64,000 nt of DNA from contig NZ_CP172056.1 of the NCBI RefSeq assembly GCF_049860565.1, positions 930,001 to 994,000 of the forward strand, given 5' to 3'. The notes under the pieces were generated by a model that saw only the letters and a list, made by a program, of their open reading frames with translations, had not been told where the DNA came from and did not search any database. This DNA is from Desulfitobacterium_A nosdiversum. GTDB lineage: Bacteria > Bacillota > Desulfitobacteriia > Desulfitobacteriales > Desulfitobacteriaceae. Both the position numbers and the translations under genes were made by a program. Position 1 is the stretch's first letter. Each line of letters begins with the position of its first letter. This document shows positions 50,941 through 60,267 of this stretch, in pieces.

Positions 50941-53604
50941 ATGGAAGACTATCTGATTCAACCGTGGGATCTAGAAGAGCAACGCACTGGGGTAAACCTT
51001 GATATGTGGGTTCCTCCTGAAGTAGATAAATTGGCACAGCTGGTTATGGAATATTACGACATGGAAATCTATACTAAAACGTTAATTACGTCTAAGCCGG
51101 ATAAAGGCGGGGCCATCTGGAAAATAGAAACCAACAAAGGACCTCGCAGTTTGAAGTTGTTGCACCGCAAGCCAATAAGAAGCCTTTTTAGCGTAGGGGC
51201 ACAAGACTATGTTGTAAAAAACGGTGGAAGGGTTCCAGAATTAATAAAGACCAAAGAAGGCGCGCTCTATGTAGAAAAAGGAGGCAAGTTATGGATTGTC
51301 ACAGATTGGATTGAATTTCTTACTCCTGCGAGTAAGGATCTTTCCGGTGCTCAGGCTTTATGTTATGGCCTTGGGGAGTTTCATAGACATACCCGCGGGT
51401 ATACTCCGCCTGCTGGTTCTCAAAAAGCCTCAAGATTATTTCGATGGCCTGCTTATTATCAAAAAATAATTACAAAAATAGGCTGGTTTCGCAATGTAGC
51501 CAAAGCAAATAGTGATATTCCAAGTAGTCAAGCACTGCTCTCAGTTATCAATATATTCGAACGTCAGGCTCTAGATGCTTTGTCCCTACTCGAGCAGCCA
51601 TTCTATACTCAAATGCTCTCGCTGGGGGAAGAGTACTGGGGGCTTGTACACCAAGACTACGGATGGTCTAACGGACAACTTGGTACTGGCGGTCTTTGGG
51701 TGATCGATTTAGATGGAGTCGCCTATGACCTACCAATTCGCGATCTTAGGAAACTCATATCAAGTTCTATGGATGATTTAGGAAGGTGGGATGTTCCTTG
51801 GATTCAGGGAATGATCAGCGCCTACCATGATGCGAATCCGATTGATAAAGAAACTTACGAGATATTATTAAATGATTTGGCATTCCCCAATGAGTTCTAT
51901 AAACACTTAAGTGAGATGCTGTTCGATCCTACAGGTTTTCTAACGATGAATTTAGAAGGAATTATATCACATCTCAATTTATTAGAACAGACAAAGGGGA
52001 TGGCACTAGCTGAATTAGCATTAGACAAGGAGAAATTTCAAACGGGGAATTATGGATCAGATGCCGGAGTGGAGCCAGAGAAACCCGAGATAATGCAAGT
52101 TAAAGGATCAAAGGAAAGCAGTACACTCCCGAAGGTGACCCAAAAGACTGAACCCGGGATTCAGCAACAAAAGAATGTAAAAGAAATATCTTCTATGAAC
52201 AAAGATCAATTGAAAGTGTTGATGATCTGTACGGAAAAATTGCCGGTGCCGGCTGTGCGTGGTGGTGCTATTCAAACCTATATCGATGGCATCTCAGGGT
52301 TATTAAGTCAGCAGCATTCTTTAACCATCTTAGGAACGACAGACCCAACGCTGCCAAATGAGGAATATAAAAATAATATTCGGTATGTAAGAATTGAAAG
52401 CGAACAGTTCTTTGAAATTTATGCCGCTAGAGTGCTCGATTTTCTCCAAAACGAATCCTTTGATCTGATACACGTTTTTAATCGCCCTCGGTTCATTACC
52501 TTAATTCGTGAAGCAGCACCTTACACGCGAATAATTTTAAGCATGCATAATGATATGTTTGATATTAACAAAATTAGCCAGCAGGATGCGCTTACTGCAA
52601 TTAGAGAAGTTGAACGGATTATTACAGTTAGTGATTATGTCGGAAAAACTATATCCAATCTCTATCCTCAAGCTGCTTCCAAGGTTCGCACGATTTATTC
52701 AGGAGTTGACCTAAAGAAATTTATTCCCTGGGAAACATCAAACCGGGCTGCTCAGATTCGACAGGAACTGCGCAGCAGTTATCATCTTGAAGATAAAACA
52801 GTTATTTTATTTGTTGGGCGCTTAACCCCCAAAAAGGGTGCGGACGTATTAATTCAAGCAATCAATGAACTTTCAATAATAGATTCAAATATCGCCTTGG
52901 TAATCGTAGGCGGAACATGGTATAGTGTCGACTCTGTTACGGATTATGTGGCCTATGTTCGAGCGCTAGCAGAAAAAGCTAGCTTTCCTGTGATAACCAC
53001 AGGGTATGTATCCTCTGATGTTATTCATCAATGGTTTTGGGCCGGTGATATCTTTGTGTGCCCATCTCAGTGGCAAGAACCGCTTGCCCGTGTCCATTAC
53101 GAAGCAATGGCTGCCGGCTTACCATTTCTAACGACCGCACGGGGCGGTAATCCGGAAGTAGTAATTGATCAAAATGGTTTACTTGTCAATCGGCCTGAAG
53201 ATCCCCATGAATTTGCAGAAAATCTTAACATTCTCGCAACCGATCCGCAACTTAGACATAGAATGGGGCAAACAGGCAGGCGGTTAGCTGAAGAACGTTT
53301 CAGCTGGGAACGTGTGGCGAGCGAAGTCTCAGAATCATGGAAACAGGTATTAAGCTACGAAACGGATACAGAGAAAAAGATCGCTTTTGAGGATTCAGAT
53401 AAGGTAAAAGGTAAAGAGTTAGCTATTAATGATAACGACTCCCCCAAAGATCATGATCAAATTATAGAAGCCTATGTCGCAAACATTATCTGTATCATGA
53501 TTTTCCCTATCAGGTTAGAAAACAACGGGATTAGCTTCACAAGTCCATCCTTGCGGGGAATCATTGGAGAACTAATAGTAATCGGATGGATTATTTTTGG
53601 CTAG
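50941..53604 (+). CDS. Spore coat kinase-fold (CotS-like) fused to GT4 glycosyltransferase (CotSA-like)
   Basis: An 887-residue two-domain protein. Residues about 30-340 resemble the CotS/YutH family with an APH-type kinase fold: LKLLHRKP, LGEFHRHTRG, GLVHQDYGWSNGQ and VIDLDGVAYDLPIRDL. After a linker (about 345-420), residues 425-800 form a family 4 glycosyltransferase (VRGGAIQTYIDGIS, ILFVGRLTPKKGADVL, EPLARVHYEAMAAGLPFLTT). In Bacillus cotS and cotSA are neighbouring genes; here they are joined. The hydrophobic last 45 residues do not fit either family and could reflect a frameshift. Good AAGGAGGGAG site. Confidence 0.88.
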   Translation: MEDYLIQPWDLEEQRTGVNLDMWVPPEVDKLAQLVMEYYDMEIYTKTLITSKPDKGGAIWKIETNKGPRSLKLLHRKPIRSLFSVGAQDYVVKNGGRVPELIKTKEGALYVEKGGKLWIVTDWIEFLTPASKDLSGAQALCYGLGEFHRHTRGYTPPAGSQKASRLFRWPAYYQKIITKIGWFRNVAKANSDIPSSQALLSVINIFERQALDALSLLEQPFYTQMLSLGEEYWGLVHQDYGWSNGQLGTGGLWVIDLDGVAYDLPIRDLRKLISSSMDDLGRWDVPWIQGMISAYHDANPIDKETYEILLNDLAFPNEFYKHLSEMLFDPTGFLTMNLEGIISHLNLLEQTKGMALAELALDKEKFQTGNYGSDAGVEPEKPEIMQVKGSKESSTLPKVTQKTEPGIQQQKNVKEISSMNKDQLKVLMICTEKLPVPAVRGGAIQTYIDGISGLLSQQHSLTILGTTDPTLPNEEYKNNIRYVRIESEQFFEIYAARVLDFLQNESFDLIHVFNRPRFITLIREAAPYTRIILSMHNDMFDINKISQQDALTAIREVERIITVSDYVGKTISNLYPQAASKVRTIYSGVDLKKFIPWETSNRAAQIRQELRSSYHLEDKTVILFVGRLTPKKGADVLIQAINELSIIDSNIALVIVGGTWYSVDSVTDYVAYVRALAEKASFPVITTGYVSSDVIHQWFWAGDIFVCPSQWQEPLARVHYEAMAAGLPFLTTARGGNPEVVIDQNGLLVNRPEDPHEFAENLNILATDPQLRHRMGQTGRRLAEERFSWERVASEVSESWKQVLSYETDTEKKIAFEDSDKVKGKELAINDNDSPKDHDQIIEAYVANIICIMIFPIRLENNGISFTSPSLRGIIGELIVIGWIIFG

Positions 53605-53717
53605 CAAATTTAGCTGTTAATATCACACATCCCTTTTTTGACTTGGCTTGAGAAAAAAAATTAAAATTTCTGCCGAGACCTAATGTTGGAGCTGTTCAAT
53701 AAATATAAGCTGGCGAA

Positions 53718-53903
53718 ATGGACGTTATTAACAGTTTATCCCGTTTATTATCGACCGAGTGTGGAGCTTATCGAGAACAAATCAATCAAATAAAAAAGAA
53801 AGTTGATGCTTCACTTCAGGCGGATAATACGGTTTTCTGCGGTTTCCTTATGATGGCTATGGAGAATTTTGCCGAAACCAAAATCAGAGGTATAATTGAA
53901 TGA
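53718..53903 (+). CDS. Small protein (61 aa), uncertain
   Basis: A 61-residue frame (MDVINSLSRLLSTECGAYREQINQIKKKVD…) that looks like a helical protein, but only a weak ribosome site (AGCTGGCGAA) precedes the ATG. No family recognised. It may be real or a remnant. Confidence 0.4.
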   Translation: MDVINSLSRLLSTECGAYREQINQIKKKVDASLQADNTVFCGFLMMAMENFAETKIRGIIE

Positions 53904-54012
53904 CTTAAGAGATATAGTTGTTTTACTCTATTGGCTAAGATGATCTTTCAACTTTTAGTCCCGGGTATAGCGAAAAGCCTCTGATTTGTAAGCGTCAAAT
54001 AGCGCGCATACC

Positions 54013-54068
54013 AAATAGTACAATCCCACATTCCTCAACAATTAGAGGAATGTGGGATTGTACTATTT
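54013..54068. repeat. Perfect 24-base-arm hairpin
   Basis: Arms 54013-54036 and 54045-54068 are exact complements around an 8-base loop (aacaatta). A short CTTT follows on the plus strand. It may be a terminator, but the length and perfection are unusual. The gap 53904-54244 also has a smaller hairpin aggcagt / actgcct near 54145-54165 and no gene. Confidence 0.8.
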
Positions 54069-54244
54069 CTTTAAACTTCTACAGCCCGTTTTCATTACCG
54101 CATAGAAGGTTTTCTGAAAATGGGACAGAACAGTCTAAAAAAGGCAGTTTGTTTAACTGCCTCTGAAAAAACAGAGTAAAATATTTCTTCATGGGAGATT
54201 TATAGAATTTTAAACGTAGTAATTGTTGGAGAAGAGGTGAGCGC

Positions 54245-54811
54245 ATGGATGAGGATGAGATCCTAGCTGGACTATTGAGACATGACCAGTCGGCTTTAAA
54301 AGCTTTGATGAATGCCCATATTAACTCTGTTTATTCTTTATGTTCAGCTATCATTGGAGGAACGGGTTCCTTAGAGGACATTGAGGAATGTACCAGCGAT
54401 GTATTCTATTACGCTTGGAAGTCTGTACAGAAATATGACCCTAAAAGAGCAAGTCTAAGGACATGGGTTTTGATGCTCTGCAAATACGTTGCTCTTGATC
54501 GGCGAAGAAGCCTGACAACGAAAATCAACCAACTTCCTTTAAATGAAGACACGATTTCATCAAAGATTTTGGAAACAACTTTTGCCACGATAGAAGAACG
54601 TCAAGAATAACAAGCTGCTCTCAGAACACTAACTGCACAGGATCGTGAACTTATATATAGAAGGTATTTTCTTGATGAGAGCATCAGTGACTTAGCGTAC
54701 ATTTATGGATTAAGTCGCCAGTCTATAGACAATAAACTTTGGCGAGCAAGAAAGCTTCTGAAAAATTTCTTGAGTAAAAAGAATCAGCAGGGGGTGAGGT
54801 ACAATGATTGA
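54245..54811 (+). pseudogene. ECF-type sigma factor with an in-frame stop between regions 2 and 4
   Basis: Codons 1-121 encode sigma region 2 (LSAIIGGTGSLEDIEECTSDVFYYAWKSVQKYDPKRASLRTWVLMLCKYVALDRRR). Codon 122 is TAA (54608-54610). The same frame then continues without a break as QAALRTLTAQDRELIYRRYFLDESISDLAYIYGLSRQSIDNKLWRARKLLKNFL, a complete region 4 helix-turn-helix, to TGA at 54811, overlapping the next gene. A single nonsense change, a sequencing error, or stop read-through would explain this. Full length would be 188 residues. Good GAGGTGAGC ribosome site. Confidence 0.88.
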
Positions 54812-56120
54812 CAATTTTATGGATATCGAAGAAGCATTAGAACGATTAGCTGTTCCAGATGACATTACGGAGTTTAACAAAGCTTGCTCACCAAGTCCTG
54901 ACCCTGAATCGATCGAGAGAATAAAACATCGCACGATACAAATGGTTCAAGCAGAGATGAATAAACCAAAACGTAATCGACTTAAGTTGTGGCATGTTAC
55001 CGCAGCTGCAGTGGCGGCAATATTGCTGCTTATTTTGGGTATAGGCCCTAACAATGTTGCCGCTGCCGTGAATCGGTTGCTCTTGTATATTCCGGGTTTC
55101 GGTATCCACACTTCTCAAAATGTCAACCTTGTCGCACCTAATCCCGTTCGGGCAGAAAAAGATGGAGTGAAAATAGATATTAATGGTGTGTTGGCAGATA
55201 GTAAGGGTACTTCTTTAATGGCCTATGTTGAAGGAGAGATTCCAGATATAAAAAGTTCATATTTAGTTGATTTATCCGGTACACGTTATCCGTACCAAAG
55301 TGGGATGATGAGTACAGCAGGGAATTTCCAAAACTATTGGGCCTGGTATAAAGCGTTGCCCGCTAATGTCAAGCAGGCAGCTTTAGTAATCCCCAGCCTA
55401 TCAAACTGGACTATAGATATTCCCCTTACGACTACAACAGGCTTAGATACTGCTGATAATTTTGGCCCATCTGTTACAGTAAATAATGTTACAGTGTCCG
55501 CTCAAAGCCTAAGTTTTCCAGATGAGACAAAGGTTACACTCCTTGTCCAAAGTTTAAGGGGCGGTGTACTTCAAAGCATAAAAGATGCAGCACTTGTTGA
55601 TACGGATGGTAAAGCCTATCCGTTAAATCACCAAGCAGCCGGATATGTCGGAAATGGTTTAATGTATTATTCAACAAGTCCGAATATAGGTGATAAACTA
55701 AAAGTCACTATTTCATCGCTTAATCTGTTGCAGGATGTTCACGCAAGTACGTCAATCCCAGTACCTAAAAAGAATTCGCCATTGAGTTTAAATCAATCTT
55801 TTATCTTGGGTACTTGGAACCTAAAGCTGACAAAAGCAGAAGTCGTAAGCCAAAATAATAAAGATTGGTTACGGATATATGTTGCTCCCGATTTCGTTGA
55901 TGGAGCCATTATTAACGGCATGATAAACCAATTAAGTGTCAACGGAAAACCGGTAGACGCGGCAATGAGTGAATTTGACGAGTCAACCGGAGGTATTAAA
56001 TGGTTACAGATACCGTATCCGACCGGAGAAAAAAGTATAAAAGTAACTGTGGAAAACATTGATATACTTGTAAATGGACCGTGGAAGCTAGAGATACCCG
56101 TTAAACCGGGGTTTAATTAA
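54804..56120 (+). CDS. DUF4179-type membrane protein, probable anti-sigma factor
   Basis: A 438-residue protein. The cytoplasmic N-terminus (about 1-60, with IERIKHRTIQMVQAEMNKPKRNR) is followed by one membrane helix (about residues 65-90, VTAAAVAAILLLILGIG) and a large extracytoplasmic beta region typical of DUF4179 proteins. Such proteins are encoded beside ECF sigma factors and hold them inactive. Its ATG overlaps the sigma stop by 8 bases, so they are translationally coupled; with the sigma gene interrupted it may be left without a target. Confidence 0.82.
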   Translation: MIDNFMDIEEALERLAVPDDITEFNKACSPSPDPESIERIKHRTIQMVQAEMNKPKRNRLKLWHVTAAAVAAILLLILGIGPNNVAAAVNRLLLYIPGFGIHTSQNVNLVAPNPVRAEKDGVKIDINGVLADSKGTSLMAYVEGEIPDIKSSYLVDLSGTRYPYQSGMMSTAGNFQNYWAWYKALPANVKQAALVIPSLSNWTIDIPLTTTTGLDTADNFGPSVTVNNVTVSAQSLSFPDETKVTLLVQSLRGGVLQSIKDAALVDTDGKAYPLNHQAAGYVGNGLMYYSTSPNIGDKLKVTISSLNLLQDVHASTSIPVPKKNSPLSLNQSFILGTWNLKLTKAEVVSQNNKDWLRIYVAPDFVDGAIINGMINQLSVNGKPVDAAMSEFDESTGGIKWLQIPYPTGEKSIKVTVENIDILVNGPWKLEIPVKPGFN

Positions 56121-56396
56121 TGGATAAAAGTAATCGAGTGATATTTGTTGCCAGGCTTTTGCGGCCTGGGATTGCGTTTAGATGCCCGGATACTTACCCT
56201 ACTTTGAAAACAGGATTACACACTTTGGAAAGGTAATTTGGTAGTAATTATAGAATATATTAAAAATGGGGTTGGTTAAGGGGGGCAGGAGCACCCTCTT
56301 TCTGTTGGTATACTCTTGGGGTCTTAATTTCTAATAATTAACTAGTGGGGTCTTACTTGAACAATATACCCTGCAAATAGAAACTTTTATTAGGGA

Positions 56397-56459
56397 TAAA
56401 TAAACTGGCTCAACGATAATTGCGGAAAAACCTGAGGTTAACTTGAGCAAGTTTATTTC
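56397..56459. repeat. Inverted repeat before the lipoprotein gene
   Basis: aaataaactgGCTCAA (from 56397) pairs with TTGAGC-aagtttattt (to 56459) across a 30-base loop. The gap 56121-56477 also has a small hairpin CCAGGC-TTTTGCG-GCCTGG (about 56151-56169), which may end the previous operon, and two GGGGTCTTA repeats. Confidence 0.45.
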
Positions 56460-56477
56460 CAGATGGAGTTGGGCTAT

Positions 56478-57770
56478 ATGAAACAAAATCTATTTTTAAA
56501 TAAGGTAGTTCTGCACGTTTTAATCATTATGTTTTTGGCCCTTACTGGCTGCTCCAATAGACCAGTTTTAAAATCATACACCTCACAACAAGCCATTGCT
56601 AACGGCGATGTGGTAGATGTTCACGGCCAAGTGACAAATTTAGAGAATCTAGAGAATTTCATGATAGCTGTTGATAAAGGCACTGCATCCAAACAGAAAA
56701 TAACCACCTTCACTATCGAGGGTGATCCAATTATCAAGGTTTTAGACTATAACGGCAAAACAATTACTATGAGCACAGACAATTCTCTGGACAAATTTGC
56801 TGGCCCGATGAAAGGTATTACCTATAGCAGCTTTAATAAGATTGTCAAAGACGATAAGCAAAGCCCACCAAGTTATTACTTGGTCGATTCAAGTGGCAAA
56901 AAGCAATTTCTATTGACAGTAACAAAAATATTTCCTCCAATGCTAATGGATGATATAAGACCGGATCAGCCAGACTACATCTCGAAATATCCAAAGTTGG
57001 ACATCTCCAGCGGCTCCATAAAAATTAATTGGGTAAGAAGTACTGCAAATTACACTTCAAAACCTAATGTCCTGATTGGCAACTCGAATTTTGGTGTGGA
57101 AATGGATGATGCCTTGGCATTACCGGCTGACGTTGTAAAGCCGGGGTCACGCATCGACTTCAAGGCCGAAGATGTACCTGGTCTAGATAAACCATCTTAC
57201 AAGGTACAGTTAGTAGGAAAAAATAAAGAGCTTATAAACTATCCGGTTGATAATATCTCTATAATAGCGCCCAACGAAGACGGCGAGTTTTTATTTCAAC
57301 TAGAAGTAAACTGGGGCTGCAATGGAAACCACCAAATCTTTTATTGGTTCAAAATAAGCACTAACCAGATTACAAACCAAATTGGATTAAAGATAAACGG
57401 CACCTTACCAACCGGCTGGGACATATTTCTTAATGGAGATAAAGAAGGTCAATTCCTGAAAAATGGAAAAGTTGTGGGTTCCATTGAAATGATTGGCTAC
57501 TACGGTGACAATGGTAGCCTTCCAAACCACAGTTCCATAATCCGGATAGAGGACATAACATCTGGCCTGGGCAGTGGCAAAATGTACATCTTGGATAGGG
57601 ATACACCGGCAGCTTCTCCTGAACAAAGAACATGGACTGAGATATATATTGTAGTACCAATAAGCGGAAATAATTTAGCTTTCGGGGTATCAATTCATAC
57701 GGATGACGCTTCTCTGAACAGCGACATAGCGGCGATGAAGAGCATTCTACAGAAAGTAGCATTGAAATAG
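56478..57770 (+). CDS. DUF4362-type lipoprotein with extra C-terminal domain
   Basis: A 430-residue lipoprotein. The signal peptide ends in the lipobox LALTGC (Cys about residue 25). Residues about 30-120 fit DUF4362 (SQQAIANGDVVDVHGQVTNLENLENFM). Residues 120-430 are not recognised; a repeated beta pattern with a possible carbohydrate-like fold is seen. ATG 56478 with a GGAG site is preferred over 56463, because it opens the signal peptide. Outer-membrane-face location in this Gram-positive-type cell means the membrane surface. Confidence 0.8.
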   Translation: MKQNLFLNKVVLHVLIIMFLALTGCSNRPVLKSYTSQQAIANGDVVDVHGQVTNLENLENFMIAVDKGTASKQKITTFTIEGDPIIKVLDYNGKTITMSTDNSLDKFAGPMKGITYSSFNKIVKDDKQSPPSYYLVDSSGKKQFLLTVTKIFPPMLMDDIRPDQPDYISKYPKLDISSGSIKINWVRSTANYTSKPNVLIGNSNFGVEMDDALALPADVVKPGSRIDFKAEDVPGLDKPSYKVQLVGKNKELINYPVDNISIIAPNEDGEFLFQLEVNWGCNGNHQIFYWFKISTNQITNQIGLKINGTLPTGWDIFLNGDKEGQFLKNGKVVGSIEMIGYYGDNGSLPNHSSIIRIEDITSGLGSGKMYILDRDTPAASPEQRTWTEIYIVVPISGNNLAFGVSIHTDDASLNSDIAAMKSILQKVALK

Positions 57771-57771
57771 G

Positions 57772-57876
57772 GAAGGAGAACGTAAACGCAAAGAAGAGGA
57801 AAGATTGCGCGAAGAACGTCGCATTCGCTATAACGACGAAGTTGATCGGACGATTGCGTTGACAAACTTGTTGTAA
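57772..57876 (+). other. Possible coding remnant
   Basis: A frame without a start directly after the lipoprotein stop reads EGERKRKEEERLREERRIRY… ending TNLL-stop. The strongly charged helix looks like the C-terminal end of a lost gene. It could be chance. The rest of 57877-58086 has only the terminator below and a likely promoter. Confidence 0.3.
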
Positions 57877-57920
57877 CTGTAGATTTACCTCAAAATTAAC
57901 TAAATGGGACTAATGAATTG

Positions 57921-57949
57921 AAGAACTCCTTAATGGGGTTCTTTTTATT
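57921..57949 (+). terminator. Intrinsic terminator
   Basis: AGAACTCC / GGGGTTCT stem around TTAAT, followed by TTTTATTT. Ends the lipoprotein transcript. Confidence 0.75.
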
Positions 57950-58086
57950 TATATGATACATTTTGAAAATTTGAGAAGGTTTATTTTTAATTAAAACTAT
58001 TTTATAAAATTTTTATAAATAATTTATGGGCAGCTTAAATTTCTTCAATATAATGACCTTGAAAATCAACCAAGGAGGTCGTTGTA

Positions 58087-58743
58087 ATGAATAAGATCAA
58101 ATTGATTTACGATGTGGTTAGCACCATGAAAGAGAAAGAAAACATCATTGGGACATTCACAGCTGCCGGGAAAAAGGATCAAGTTCAATTCTTGAACGTA
58201 AACAATCAATTCCAAAAGAATCTAGTGAATGGAGAGGTTAAGGCTAAGATTAACGTTGATCTTGATGCGGAAGGAAAAAAGGTTAAACACGAGAGCAGTG
58301 TTGAGTTCAATTCCGATGGACATTCCGAAGGAATGCATCGTCAATTTGGAGAGCATTTCCATCGGTACCACGGCGGGATGCATCATCATAATTTTAAAGG
58401 TCAATTAAGTGCTTTAACTTTTGCCTTAAAGATACTCAACGACATGCAGATTGATGAGCAACCGGATTATACCTTAATAACTCTTAATCTAAACGAGTTT
58501 CCGGAGGAACTTAAAGCTATTCACGGCAAGATGGACCAAAATATGGCCGAGGAACACCACAAACGTCATTTCCCTATAAAAGAATTTATCTCGATGGAAA
58601 AAACCAATGCTGCTATTACAATTCAAATCAACAAGAATAAAGAGATAGCAAAAATAGACCTAACAGTCGAGGGGAACCAGAAGGATGAACAAGATGTAAT
58701 GCATTCGCTGAACTTGGAAGGAGAATTGCAATTTAGCTGGTAA
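58087..58743 (+). CDS. Uncharacterised protein with His-rich centre
   Basis: A 218-residue soluble protein. Beta-like N-terminus (NIIGTFTAAGKKDQVQFLNVNNQF; VKAKINVDLDAEGKKVKHESSVEF) and C-terminus (AITIQINKNKEIAKIDLTVEG) surround a His-rich stretch (HRQFGEHFHRYHGGMHHH, about residues 79-97) that could bind metal. No family recognised. A very strong AAGGAGGTCG site precedes the ATG. It lies upstream of a sensor kinase that is also His-rich. Confidence 0.72.
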   Translation: MNKIKLIYDVVSTMKEKENIIGTFTAAGKKDQVQFLNVNNQFQKNLVNGEVKAKINVDLDAEGKKVKHESSVEFNSDGHSEGMHRQFGEHFHRYHGGMHHHNFKGQLSALTFALKILNDMQIDEQPDYTLITLNLNEFPEELKAIHGKMDQNMAEEHHKRHFPIKEFISMEKTNAAITIQINKNKEIAKIDLTVEGNQKDEQDVMHSLNLEGELQFSW

Positions 58744-58790
58744 GAACAAAGTGAAGAGCTTACAAGTAGATATGCCGTAGATATGTCGGA

Positions 58791-58834
58791 AAAACGGGCG
58801 TAAATTTTCAGAAGAATTGCGCCCGTTTTCTTAC
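58791..58834 (+). terminator. Intrinsic terminator after the His-rich gene
   Basis: AAAACGGGCG / CGCCCGTTTT stem, followed by CTTAC; a good 10-base GC stem around a 19-base loop. Confidence 0.75.
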
Positions 58835-58965
58835 ACTATAATCAAGACTTCAAGATTTTTTACTCATTTGAAGAATCAAAATGGATTTGATATTATGGCT
58901 TCAGAATAAACAATTTGTGTTTCTGCTAAAGTCATAAAATAAAAATTTGGTGCAGGATTGAAGAT

Positions 58966-60213
58966 ATGAATTTTTTTCAAGAAATTAAGAAACATGTAAA
59001 ACAGCATAAGGATAATAACCGGCTTTCACATAAAAAACGGTTTCCCTATGGGATGCGCAATGAAATTTACAAGTTGCGGTATAAGCACCGTAAAGAACTT
59101 CAAGACTTAAAACACAGGCATCATGAGGAACTTCATAATTTCCATCATGCTTATCACTATCATCATGAGGAATTCCGGCGCTTGCACAGAACGATGAGAT
59201 TTTTTAGCCCGATAGGAATCGTTTTTTATTTCATTGTCTTGTACTTGTTGTTTCACTGGGGCGGATTCCAAATTTTTGGCATTATTTTTGCCCTGCTGTT
59301 TCTTATAAAAGAAATAGTTCAAATCATGATTTTTAGACGTTTGGAAAAGGGTATTTTTAAACCCATTGAGCAACTAAAAGAAGGTTTTGCGGAGATAGCT
59401 AAAGGAAATTACAATATCACCATTAATTCGTCGGCCGGCAATGCGTTTGAACAATTGACCTATTCTTTTAATGAGATGGCGGATAAACTGCAAGAGAGTA
59501 AAAGAATTAATTCCGAGTATGAAGAAAACCGCAAGACTCTGATTGCGAATATATCCCATGACTTAAAAACACCGATCACATCTATTCAAGGTTATATTGA
59601 AATAATTTTGGAGGGAGGGATAACCCAACCGGATAAAATACAGCGATATTTACAGACGATTTACAATAATTCCACCTACATGAATAAACTAATCGATGAC
59701 TTATTTTTGTTTTCCAAACTGGATATGGACAAGATGGATTTTAAATATGAAATTCTTCAAGTACGTCCCTTTATGGAGGATTTAATGACAGAGATTAAGT
59801 TTGAAATGGAAGAGAAGAAATACGAATTTTCCTATATTGACAAAATGGAGCAGGATTACTCGGTAAATATCGATGGCAAGAGGATCTATCAAGCGATCAG
59901 AAATATTATGGGCAATGCGGTTAAATACGGTCCGGAAAATAATTTGAAAGTGGCTGTTGAATTATTTAAACACGATGATTTTGCTTGTATTGATATTCAA
60001 GACAATGGCCCGGGAATTCCGGAAGATAAACTGCCTTATATTTTTAAGCGCTTTTACCGGATTGATACTGAACGCTCCAAGGATTTCATGAGCACTGGAC
60101 TGGGTTTAGCGATAACGAAGGAACTGGTAGAAGCTCAGGGAGGGAAAATATCTGTTTCCAGTTCAGGGGAGACAGGCACTTGTTTTAGGATTTGCATCCC
60201 TATTGTGAAGTAA
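58966..60213 (+). CDS. Sensor histidine kinase with His-rich N-terminus
   Basis: A 415-residue HAMP-type kinase. The cytoplasmic N-terminus (about residues 1-70) is rich in His and charged residues (KHRHHEELHNFHHAYHYHHE). Two membrane helices span about 80-125 with almost no outer loop. HAMP follows (about 130-185), then HisKA with SHDLKTPITSIQGYIE, and HATPase motifs NIMGNAVKYG, DNGPGIP and STGLGLA. Having no outer domain, it may sense inside the cell or membrane, with the His-rich arm as a possible metal or pH sensor. Kinase precedes regulator, the reverse of the usual order. Confidence 0.92.
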   Translation: MNFFQEIKKHVKQHKDNNRLSHKKRFPYGMRNEIYKLRYKHRKELQDLKHRHHEELHNFHHAYHYHHEEFRRLHRTMRFFSPIGIVFYFIVLYLLFHWGGFQIFGIIFALLFLIKEIVQIMIFRRLEKGIFKPIEQLKEGFAEIAKGNYNITINSSAGNAFEQLTYSFNEMADKLQESKRINSEYEENRKTLIANISHDLKTPITSIQGYIEIILEGGITQPDKIQRYLQTIYNNSTYMNKLIDDLFLFSKLDMDKMDFKYEILQVRPFMEDLMTEIKFEMEEKKYEFSYIDKMEQDYSVNIDGKRIYQAIRNIMGNAVKYGPENNLKVAVELFKHDDFACIDIQDNGPGIPEDKLPYIFKRFYRIDTERSKDFMSTGLGLAITKELVEAQGGKISVSSSGETGTCFRICIPIVK

Positions 60214-60267
60214 CACATTCGGGCTTTTTTCGGATTTTATGGATATTTAACAGGAATGAGGTTAAAT

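Noticed and set aside
57430..57762. 110-codon minus-strand frame inside the lipoprotein gene
   Set aside because: Cys/His-rich shadow without start signals.
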